Part shown: positions 1 through 6,881 of the stretch, piece after piece | Numbering within the stretch: position 1 is the stretch's first letter | Layout: each line of letters starts with the position of its first letter | Assembly (NCBI GenBank): GCA_038211615.1 | Contig: JBBQVL010000136.1 | Location: forward strand, 1 to 6,881 | DNA: 6,881 bases | Source of the DNA: DASWJZ01 sp038211615 | Lineage (GTDB): Bacteria; Pseudomonadota; Alphaproteobacteria; Rhizobiales; Afifellaceae | Reading direction: 5' to 3' | Notes under the pieces: model-generated | Databases searched by the model: none | What the model saw: only the letters and a program-made list of their open reading frames with translations | What the model was told of the DNA's origin: nothing | Position numbers and translations under genes: made by a program

Positions 1-5
1 CTCGT

Positions 6-42
6 GATTGCTCCTCGCATTGACTCGGCAAGGAGAGCAATC
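6..42. promoter_or_regulatory. Inverted repeat upstream of the MocR gene, candidate operator
   Basis: GATTGCTC (6-13) and its exact reverse complement GAGCAATC (35-42) flank a 21-base spacer. ATTG recurs at 7-10 and 19-22, so direct-repeat half sites are also possible. TTGACT at 20-25 resembles a -35 box for the MocR gene, with a weak -10 near 43-50. TTGACA read on the minus strand (56-51) resembles a -35 box for a divergent gene beyond the left edge. Autoregulation by MocR proteins from such a site is common in the family; its use here is inference. Confidence 0.4.
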
Positions 43-57
43 TAGAGAATTGTCAAG

Positions 58-1467
58 ATGACAAATTGGATGCCGGATCTCGCCGCCGGCTCGGGTCCCC
101 TCTACGTGCGGCTCGCCGATCAGATTGAGCGGGGTATCGCCAGCGGGAGCCTTCCGGATGGAGCCAAGCTGCCGCCACAGCGCAATCTTGCCTTCGACAT
201 CGGCGTCACCCTCGGCACGGTCAGCCGCGGTTACGCGCTGGCACGCGAGCGGGGCCTCGTTACCGGCGAGGTGGGTCGCGGCACTTATGTCCGCGCCGGC
301 CGCGCTCCGGAGCTGAAGCCGCCTCCCCCCATTATCGCGGAGCCGGTCCCGAACCGGAGCGTAGGCACAGAGATGCTGCGCTTCGACACGACAGCCGCAC
401 CCGAAAACGGCGTCGCGGCACTTGTGTCGCGGACGACAGCGGATATCTGCCGCGACTATCCCGAAGCGGTGTCCACCTACATCCGCGCCGTCCCGCAGCG
501 CTGGCTCGACGCGGGCGCGCGCTGGCTCGGCCGCACGGGCTGGCAACCCGCCGCCGCCGACATCGTGCCGGCCCAGGGTGCGCACGCCGCCATCATGGCT
601 GTCATTGCGGCGACTACCGTGCCCGGCGACCGGATCGTCTTTGAAGACCTGACCTATGCTTCGATCGCCCGCAGTGCCGCGCTGATGGGGCGGCGCGGGA
701 TCGTGGTCGGGTCGGACCGGGACGGAATCGTACCGGAGGATTTTGAGCGGCTCTGCGCGCAGCAGCACCCAAAAATCGTGTTCCTGATGCCGGCGCCGCA
801 GAACCCGACGCTGGCTTGCATGCCCGAGGATCGTCGCCGGGCCGTGGCCGAAATTGCGCGAAAGCACCAGGTCTGGATCATCGAGGACGCGGTCTATGGC
901 GTTCTCCTGCACGACAACGTCCCGCCTCTCGCCGCGCTGGCGCCGGACCGGGTGTTTCATGTGAGCAGCTTGTCGAAGGGCGTCGCGGCGGGGCTTCGTG
1001 GCGGATGGGTTGCCTGCCCGCCGAACCTCGCGCCCCGCGTCTCCGTCGCCCACAAGATGGTCACCGGCGGCGGCCCGTTCCTGATGTCGGAGATCGCCGC
1101 GCGGCTGGTGCTTTCCGGCGCGGCGGACGATTTCAGGAGCGCGACGCTTGCCGCGATTGCGAGCCGCGTGCGGCTGGCGCGCGATACGTTCGCCGGACTG
1201 GATGCCCGCCTCGACGACCGGGTCCCGTTCCTCTGGCTGACCCTCCCCGAACCCTGGCTCTCCAGCGCTTTCAAGAAGGCTGCCGCGGCGGAAAACATCC
1301 TGATCGACGACGAGGACGAGTACAAGGCCGCCCGCTCGGAAAAGGTCTACCACGGCGTGCGCGTCGGATTTTCCACCGTGCCCGATCTCGACCGGGTTGC
1401 CGCCGGCTTCCGCGTGCTCCGGCGGCTCCTCGACGAAGGACCTGCGGCCTACGACACCTATAACTGA
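58..1467 (+). CDS. MocR/PdxR-family transcriptional regulator (GntR winged helix + aminotransferase-like domain)
   Basis: This 469-residue protein is the usual length for MocR regulators. Residues about 13-80 form a GntR-type winged helix: an LYVRLADQIERGI-like first helix, then KLPPQRNLA, GVTLGTVSRGY and the wing GRGTYVR. After a Pro-rich linker (about 85-100), residues about 105-465 form a fold-type I aminotransferase domain. PLP-site residues are visible: N249 in PAPQNP, D277 and Y280 in EDAVYG, the probable Schiff-base lysine K307 in SLSKG, and R435 in VRVGF. Members normally act as cytoplasmic DNA-binding regulators with bound PLP, and often control a divergent gene for PLP, amine or amino-acid metabolism. 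The target here lies outside the window. The start at 58 follows the purine-rich AGAGAA (44-49) at 8 bases; an in-frame stop at 43-45 rules out earlier starts, and M5 (70) is a weaker alternative. Family is secure; effector and target are unknown. Confidence 0.93.
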   Translation: MTNWMPDLAAGSGPLYVRLADQIERGIASGSLPDGAKLPPQRNLAFDIGVTLGTVSRGYALARERGLVTGEVGRGTYVRAGRAPELKPPPPIIAEPVPNRSVGTEMLRFDTTAAPENGVAALVSRTTADICRDYPEAVSTYIRAVPQRWLDAGARWLGRTGWQPAAADIVPAQGAHAAIMAVIAATTVPGDRIVFEDLTYASIARSAALMGRRGIVVGSDRDGIVPEDFERLCAQQHPKIVFLMPAPQNPTLACMPEDRRRAVAEIARKHQVWIIEDAVYGVLLHDNVPPLAALAPDRVFHVSSLSKGVAAGLRGGWVACPPNLAPRVSVAHKMVTGGGPFLMSEIAARLVLSGAADDFRSATLAAIASRVRLARDTFAGLDARLDDRVPFLWLTLPEPWLSSAFKKAAAAENILIDDEDEYKAARSEKVYHGVRVGFSTVPDLDRVAAGFRVLRRLLDEGPAAYDTYN

Positions 1468-1482
1468 CGCTGATGCAAATTA

Positions 1483-1551
1483 ACGGGCTGGCGGTGGATT
1501 TCTCGGCCTTGCCCGTATGTCCGGCCGCAAGGGCGCGCTAGGAGAAAGCGC
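1483..1551 (+). promoter_or_regulatory. purL upstream region with overlapping dyads
   Basis: Three short dyads lie in the 108-base gap before purL. ACGGGC (1483-1488) pairs with GCCCGT (1511-1516). CCTTGC (1507-1512) pairs with GCAAGG (1527-1532), and shares bases 1511-1512 with the first, so the two stems exclude each other. GCGCT (1535-1539) pairs with AGCGC (1547-1551), with AGGAGAA in the loop. The first could help end MocR transcription, although no U tract follows. No promoter stands out clearly. The stems are short for such GC-rich DNA and may be chance. Confidence 0.25.
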
Positions 1552-1575
1552 CACCATCCGCCAGGCCCCGAGTCC

Positions 1576-3792
<2,217 letters not shown>

Positions 3793-3807
3793 GGCGCCCG
3801 CGCTGCG

Positions 3808-3823
3808 AAAGAGTCACCTCTTT
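3808..3823. repeat. Perfect dyad just after purL
   Basis: AAAGAG (3808-3813) and CTCTTT (3818-3823) flank the four-base spacer TCAC, 15 bases after the purL stop. As RNA it would be an A/U-rich six-pair stem followed by GGGG rather than a U tract, so it is a poor intrinsic terminator. As DNA it is a compact palindrome about 50 bases upstream of the predicted start of the bolA transcript, closer than enhancer-binding proteins usually sit. Its role is unknown. Confidence 0.3.
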
Positions 3824-3839
3824 GGGGATTTCCGGCCTC

Positions 3840-3855
3840 TGGCACCCTACTTGCA
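3840..3855 (+). promoter_or_regulatory. Predicted sigma-54 (RpoN) -24/-12 promoter for bolA-grxD
   Basis: TGGCAC (3840-3845), five bases, then TTGCA (3851-3855). The GG (3841-3842) and GC (3853-3854) are exactly ten bases apart, as sigma-54 requires. Against the consensus TGGCACG-N4-TTGCW only the seventh base differs (C for G). It points toward bolA and predicts a start near 3866, giving a leader of about 83 bases. I saw no clear NtrC or NifA enhancer site upstream. An alternative sigma-70-like pair is TTGACC (3874-3879) with CACATT (3897-3902), a weak match. Function is inferred from sequence alone. Confidence 0.6.
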
Positions 3856-3866
3856 CCGTTTCAGAT

Positions 3867-3883
3867 GGCCGGATTGACCGGCC
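3867..3883 (+). other. GC hairpin in the bolA leader
   Basis: GGCCGG (3867-3872), loop ATTGA, and CCGGCC (3878-3883) form a perfect six-pair stem. It starts about where a sigma-54 transcript would begin, so it could cap or stabilise the 5' end. For transcripts reading through from purL it could pause or attenuate. No U tract follows, so it is not a canonical terminator. Confidence 0.45.
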
Positions 3884-3948
3884 CGCCGCTCGTGCCCACA
3901 TTGCTGGGCTGGGATGCTGATTCCGGCTGATCGGGGAAGATGATATCC

Positions 3949-4182
3949 ATGCCGATGAGCGCCAACGACATCGAGAGCCTGATCCGTACCGCCCTGCCGG
4001 ACGCGCGCATCTCGATCCGCGAGCTTGCAGCGGACGGCGACCATTATGCTGCCGAAGTCGTGTCGGAGAAGTTCCGTGGCAAGAGTCGTGTGCAGCAGCA
4101 CCAGATGGTATATGAGGCGCTGAAGGGAAACATGGGTGGGGCGCTGCATGCGCTTGCGCTGCAGACGAGCGCCCCGGATTGA
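3949..4182 (+). CDS. bolA: BolA family protein, IbaG/YrbA-like
   Basis: This 77-residue protein spans one complete BolA domain without the N-terminal extension of E. coli BolA, so it is closer to the short IbaG/YrbA type. A helix DIESLIRTALPDA (7-19) is followed by the loop DGDHY (29-33), the signature KFRGKSRVQQHQMVY (41-55) and the C-terminal LHALAL (66-71). H32 in the loop and the near-invariant H67 are the likely metal or Fe-S ligands. BolA proteins pair with CGFS glutaredoxins to hold a [2Fe-2S] cluster, acting in iron sensing and cluster delivery; a direct DNA-binding role is less certain. GGGGAAG (3933-3939) is nine bases before ATG 3949 but touches the earlier in-frame ATG at 3940, so I chose 3949. 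grxD, its functional partner, starts 35 bases after the stop. Confidence 0.93.
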   Translation: MPMSANDIESLIRTALPDARISIRELAADGDHYAAEVVSEKFRGKSRVQQHQMVYEALKGNMGGALHALALQTSAPD

Positions 4183-4185
4183 GAT

Positions 4186-4203
4186 GACCGGCCGCGGCCG
4201 GTC
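4186..4203. repeat. 18-base perfect palindrome between bolA and grxD
   Basis: GACCGGCCGCGGCCGGTC is identical to its reverse complement. It begins three bases after the bolA stop and ends three bases before the grxD ribosome site. In RNA it can form a seven-pair GC stem with a CGCG loop. No U tract follows. It could tune the bolA:grxD ratio by attenuation, mRNA processing or 3'-end protection, or be a protein-binding site. Confidence 0.5.
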
Positions 4204-4206
4204 GCC

Positions 4207-4213
4207 AGGAGAG
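4207..4213 (+). promoter_or_regulatory. Strong ribosome binding site of grxD
   Basis: AGGAGAG, with the AGGAG core six bases before ATG 4218, is the best Shine-Dalgarno match in the window. It supports the chosen grxD start and suggests that grxD is translated independently of bolA. Confidence 0.75.
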
Positions 4214-4217
4214 AGCA

Positions 4218-4550
4218 ATGACCGCCATCAATGAGTGGATCGACAGCCAGGTAAAGTCGAACGACGTGGTGCTTTTCATGAAGGGCACACCGACCTTCCC
4301 GCAATGCGGGTTCTCCGGTCAGGTCGTTCAGATCCTCGACTATCTGGGCGTCACCTATTCCGGCGTGAACGTGCTGGAATCCGACGAGCTGCGCCAAGGC
4401 ATCAAGGTCTTTTCCGAATGGCCGACAATCCCGCAGCTCTACGTGAAGGGTGAATTCGTCGGCGGCGCCGATATCGTGCGGGAAATGTTTCAGGCCGGCG
4501 AGCTGAAAAGCCTGTTCGAAGAGAAGGGCGTGGTCTCGGTCGCGGCCTAG
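4218..4550 (+). CDS. grxD: Monothiol glutaredoxin, CGFS type (Grx4/GrxD)
   Basis: This 110-residue protein is the normal length for single-domain bacterial Grx4. The defining active site CGFS is at 30-33, inside KGTPTFPQCGFSG (22-34). K22 and the cis-Pro segment WPTIPQLYV (68-76) help bind glutathione, as does GGADIVREM (82-90). Such proteins are poor thiol reductases. As glutathione-ligated dimers, or paired with BolA, they bind a [2Fe-2S] cluster that they pass to apo-proteins or use to report iron status in the cytoplasm. In rhizobia a Grx of this class is linked to the iron regulator RirA. The gene sits directly after bolA, matching the biochemical pairing, and 24 bases before the rhodanese gene, so the three may share a transcript. 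The protein is complete, with all key residues present. Confidence 0.97.
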   Translation: MTAINEWIDSQVKSNDVVLFMKGTPTFPQCGFSGQVVQILDYLGVTYSGVNVLESDELRQGIKVFSEWPTIPQLYVKGEFVGGADIVREMFQAGELKSLFEEKGVVSVAA

Positions 4551-4574
4551 GCCAAGAGATCCGGGACACCTCCG

Positions 4575-4922
4575 ATGGCTGGCAGCGTCGAGCCGATAGA
4601 CGCCGATGACGCCAAGGCGATGATCGACGCCGGCGAAGCCGTCGTCATCGACGTGCGCGAGCCGGCGGAGATCATGGTCAGCGGCAAGGTGCCGGGATCC
4701 ATCAATATCCCGCTCGCGGAATTTCTCGCGAGGGCCGACCCCGGCTCTCCCGACCACGAGCCGTCGCTGCAGCCCGACAAGGCCGTGATCCTCTACTGCG
4801 CATCCGGCAAGCGCTCCCTGTTCGCTGGCAACAAGCTGGTCGAGTTCGGCTACGGCGAGGTCTTCAATCTGGGCGGCTTCAAGGACTGGGAACTGGCGGG
4901 CCTGCCGGTGGACGAAGCGTAG
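4575..4922 (+). CDS. Single-domain rhodanese-like sulfurtransferase
   Basis: This 115-residue protein is one rhodanese domain. Features are the CH2A-type segment VVIDVREPAE (23-32), then GKVPGSINIPLAEF (37-50), and the active loop CASGKR (75-80) with C75 as the expected persulfide-forming cysteine. The C-terminal part is YGEVFNLGGFKDWELAGLPV. The six-residue loop with the CxxGxR pattern suits sulfurtransferase activity rather than the seven-residue phosphatase-type loop. No signal peptide or membrane segment is seen, so it is probably cytoplasmic. It starts 24 bases after grxD with a weak ribosome site (GGGA at 4563-4566), which suggests co-transcription. A role in sulfur supply or in handling persulfides near Fe-S work is inferred from the neighbours; the substrate is unknown. 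Confidence 0.92.
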   Translation: MAGSVEPIDADDAKAMIDAGEAVVIDVREPAEIMVSGKVPGSINIPLAEFLARADPGSPDHEPSLQPDKAVILYCASGKRSLFAGNKLVEFGYGEVFNLGGFKDWELAGLPVDEA

Positions 4923-4949
4923 GAATAGGCGTAGCCAAGAATAATCCGC

Positions 4950-4970
4950 GGCTTCGGATCGACCGAAGCC
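4950..4970 (+). terminator. Perfect 8-pair hairpin after the rhodanese gene, possible terminator
   Basis: GGCTTCGG (4950-4957), loop ATCGA, and CCGAAGCC (4963-4970) form the longest spaced stem found in the window, 27 bases after the rhodanese stop. No U tract follows, so intrinsic termination would be weak; a Rho-independent pause or 3'-end stabiliser are alternatives. It would separate the bolA-grxD-rhodanese unit from the MFS gene. Confidence 0.45.
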
Positions 4971-5028
4971 AGCAAGCGCCATTGTCGTTCCGACGGGCGC
5001 GACCCATCACACTGCGAACGAGAAACTG

Positions 5029-6291
5029 ATGAGCGAGATTTCCGGCGCGTCGCCCGCCGCGCGGCTGCCGCATGGCGAGTTCGTGGCGATGATCGCGTTC
5101 CTCATGGCGCTCAACGCCATGGCGATCGACGTTCTGCTCCCAGCCCTGCAGCAGATGGGCGAGAGCCTCGGCGTTGCCGACGAGAACACGCGGCAATTTC
5201 CCCTCACCGCCTACATCGCCTTCTTCGGCCTGTCGCAGCTCGTCTACGGCACGCTTTCGGATCGTTTCGGTCGACGCCCGGTGCTGCTCTTCGGGCTCGC
5301 GGTCTATGTCGTCGGCAGCATCGGGGCTGCGTTGGCCGGCAACTTCACCATGCTGCTCGCGATGCGCGCCATCCAGGGCGTCGGCGCGGGGGCGACGCGC
5401 GTCATCGCAATCTCCGTTGTCCGCGACACGTTCGGCGGGCGGCGGATGGCGAGCATCATGTCGCTGGCGATGATGGTCTTCATGGTCATTCCGATCGTCG
5501 CTCCGACGATCGGGCAAGGGATCATGTTCGTCACAAGCTGGCGGGGCATCCTTGTCCTCATCACCGCCTTCGCGCTCGGCATGACGGTCTGGTGCTTCCT
5601 CCGGCTGCCGGAGACGCTGCACCCGGAAGATCGCCGCGAGCTCCGTGTCGGCCCGGTGCTGGAAGCCTTCCGGATCGTCGTGAGCAATCGCGTCGCTTCC
5701 GGCTACGCGATCGGCACGGGCCTGATGTTCGGCTCCCTCTTCGCCTTCATCAACTCCGCCCAGCAGATCTATCAGGACCTCTACGGGCTCGGTAACTATT
5801 TCCCCCTCGCCTTTGCCGCGGCGGCGGCTCTGATCGCCGTGGCCTCGTTTGCGAATTCCAGGCTGGTCGAACGCTTCGGCATGCGCCTTCTGTCGCACAG
5901 CGCGCTTGTCGGGTTCGCCGCGATATCGGCGTTGCTCTGTGCGATCGCGACCATCGACCATGGGCACGTGCCGTTCTGGATCTTCTTCGTCTGCACCCTG
6001 GTCGGGTTCGGGCTGTTCGCCTTCATGGGGACGAACTTCAACGCGCTCGCCATGGACCCGCTGGGTCATGTGGCCGGGACCGCGTCGTCGGTGGTCAGCT
6101 CGCTGCAGACCGTGGTCGGCGGCGTGGTCGGCGCGATCATCGGCCAAGCCTACGACGGAACGGTGCTGCCGCTCAGCCTCGGCTATCTGATCCTCTCGGT
6201 CTTCAGCTTCGGGATCATTGCGCTGACGGAGCCGCATCGGCTGTTCGGCCGGCTGGATACCAGGGCTGCCCGATCGACGCCGCCGCACTGA
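5029..6291 (+). CDS. MFS multidrug exporter, Bcr/CflA family
   Basis: This 420-residue inner-membrane protein has twelve hydrophobic spans, roughly at 16-38, 57-77, 84-104, 107-129, 140-163, 167-193, 223-246, 255-275, 287-308, 314-336, 350-373 and 381-401. A long central loop (about 194-222) divides the two halves. Family motifs include an acidic residue in span 1 (D34 in IDVLLPAL), motif A GTLSDRFGRR (74-83), motif B RAIQGVGAGATR (113-124) and a motif C-like PIVAPTIG (155-162). These are typical of proton-driven Bcr/CflA drug exporters with 12 spans; the substrate cannot be read from sequence. A 106-base gap with a hairpin precedes it, so it probably has its own promoter, though I see no convincing one. 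The ribosome site is weak (GAACGAGAAA, 5016-5025). It ends 12 bases from the convergent phosphoesterase gene. Confidence 0.93.
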   Translation: MSEISGASPAARLPHGEFVAMIAFLMALNAMAIDVLLPALQQMGESLGVADENTRQFPLTAYIAFFGLSQLVYGTLSDRFGRRPVLLFGLAVYVVGSIGAALAGNFTMLLAMRAIQGVGAGATRVIAISVVRDTFGGRRMASIMSLAMMVFMVIPIVAPTIGQGIMFVTSWRGILVLITAFALGMTVWCFLRLPETLHPEDRRELRVGPVLEAFRIVVSNRVASGYAIGTGLMFGSLFAFINSAQQIYQDLYGLGNYFPLAFAAAAALIAVASFANSRLVERFGMRLLSHSALVGFAAISALLCAIATIDHGHVPFWIFFVCTLVGFGLFAFMGTNFNALAMDPLGHVAGTASSVVSSLQTVVGGVVGAIIGQAYDGTVLPLSLGYLILSVFSFGIIALTEPHRLFGRLDTRAARSTPPH

Positions 6292-6303
6292 GGGGCGGGA
6301 CCG

Positions 6304-6881
6304 CTACGCGGCCAGAGCGCCCTCGCGCCGCAACGTCACGACGGTGATCTCCGGCGGCACTCCGAGCCGCACCGGCATGATCGAGCAGCCGAGGCCGGCC
6401 GAGACGATCAGGTCGCGCCCCTCCTCCCGGATATGCCCGTAGGCAAAGCGCTGGCCGTAGGCGGAGGGAACGACCGGGCGCCCAAAGAACGGCAGGCAGA
6501 CCTGGCCGCCATGCGTGTGACCGCTCAGCGTGACCGCGAAGCGGTCGGGGACGTCGACGAAAAGATCCGGCTCGTGCGCCATCAGGACTGCCGGCGCACC
6601 GTCGGTGATCTGCGCCAGCGTTGCCGGCAGGTCGTCGGCGCCGCGGAATTCTCCCCGACCGAGCCGATGCGCGACCATGCTGTCCGTGCCGGCGAGCCAG
6701 AAGGGCGCCGCGCCTTCGATCTTCACCGCGCGGTTCTGGTAGAGCGGGATGCCGGCCGCGGCGAGCGTGGCCTTCACCTTTTCCGGATCCCACCACCAGT
6801 CGTGGTTTCCCATGATGGCGTGCACGCCGAGCGGCGCACGAAGCAGGGAGAGCGCCGCTCCCCATTCCTCGGCGGGGACGC
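6304..6881 (-). CDS. Calcineurin-like metallophosphoesterase, YkuE type (partial, N-terminus outside window)
   Basis: The reading frame stays open from the right edge (6881) to the TAG at 6306-6304, giving the last 191 or so residues; the start and the DxH and GD metal motifs lie outside the window. The GTG at 6825 is probably internal, because open, family-like sequence precedes it. Visible motifs, in fragment numbering, are GNHDWWWD (24-31), MAHEPDLF (100-107) and GHTHGGQ (120-126). These are the metal and phosphate ligands of the calcineurin-like fold. The C-terminal GLGCSIMPVRLGVPPEITVVTL (shown here as a family hallmark near residues 160-185) is typical of YkuE-like enzymes. Some members are membrane-anchored through an N-terminal segment, which cannot be judged here. 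The substrate is unknown. It faces the MFS gene tail to tail with no room for a classical terminator. Confidence 0.92.
   Translation of the reverse strand, partial: VPAEEWGAALSLLRAPLGVHAIMGNHDWWWDPEKVKATLAAAGIPLYQNRAVKIEGAAPFWLAGTDSMVAHRLGRGEFRGADDLPATLAQITDGAPAVLMAHEPDLFVDVPDRFAVTLSGHTHGGQVCLPFFGRPVVPSAYGQRFAYGHIREEGRDLIVSAGLGCSIMPVRLGVPPEITVVTLRREGALAA

Noticed and set aside
58..1467. MocR protein read as a metabolic aminotransferase
   Set aside because: The clear N-terminal GntR winged helix and linker identify it as a regulator, despite retained PLP-site residues.
3940..3948. Earlier in-frame ATG at 3940 as the bolA start
   Set aside because: The GGGGAAG ribosome site abuts it, leaving no usable spacing, whereas ATG 3949 has a nine-base spacer and fits known family N-termini.
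4044..4982. 312-codon minus-strand frame across bolA, grxD and rhodanese
   Set aside because: It overlies three genes with clear family motifs and has no family signature of its own.
4879..6288. 469-codon open frame antisense to the MFS gene
   Set aside because: Its low-complexity Arg/Asp/Glu/His-rich product has no recognisable motif, while the sense strand encodes a clear 12-span transporter.
6304..6825. GTG at 6825 as the true start of the phosphoesterase
   Set aside because: The frame remains open to the window edge with family-like sequence, and a start there would remove the N-terminal metal-binding motifs.

Overview
The window reads as an ordinary, GC-rich (roughly two-thirds G+C by eye) chromosomal segment of an alphaproteobacterium. 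It is most likely from the Hyphomicrobiales (Phyllobacteriaceae/Rhizobiaceae-like). That placement rests on the rhizobial-type PurL sequence, the purL-bolA-grxD order and the codon style. I see no mobile element, CRISPR array, tRNA or rRNA, and no gene whose composition departs from its neighbours. No gap between genes reaches 300 bases; the largest is about 156 bases, between purL and bolA.

Layout. A MocR/PdxR-type regulator (GntR winged helix fused to an aminotransferase fold) occupies 58-1467, with an inverted repeat in its 57-base upstream stretch. purL, the large subunit of FGAM synthase (step 4 of purine biosynthesis), follows at 1576-3792. Next come three compact genes on the same strand: an IbaG-like BolA protein (3949-4182), a CGFS monothiol glutaredoxin (4218-4550) and a single-domain rhodanese (4575-4922). 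A Bcr/CflA-type MFS exporter lies at 5029-6291. Converging on it from the minus strand, 12 bases away, is the 3' part of a calcineurin-like metallophosphoesterase (6304 to beyond 6881).

How the genes work together. BolA and the CGFS glutaredoxin form a known functional pair: together they bind a [2Fe-2S] cluster and serve iron sensing or Fe-S delivery. The rhodanese 24 bases downstream may share their transcript, and may bring sulfane-sulfur chemistry to the same module, though that is inference. purL, the exporter and the phosphoesterase look like neighbours rather than functional partners.

No undescribed multi-gene system is visible. The best leads are regulatory. A near-consensus sigma-54 (-24/-12) promoter motif sits between purL and bolA. 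Perfect hairpins or palindromes lie in three intergenic gaps: at the predicted 5' end of the bolA transcript, between bolA and grxD, and between the rhodanese and the MFS gene.
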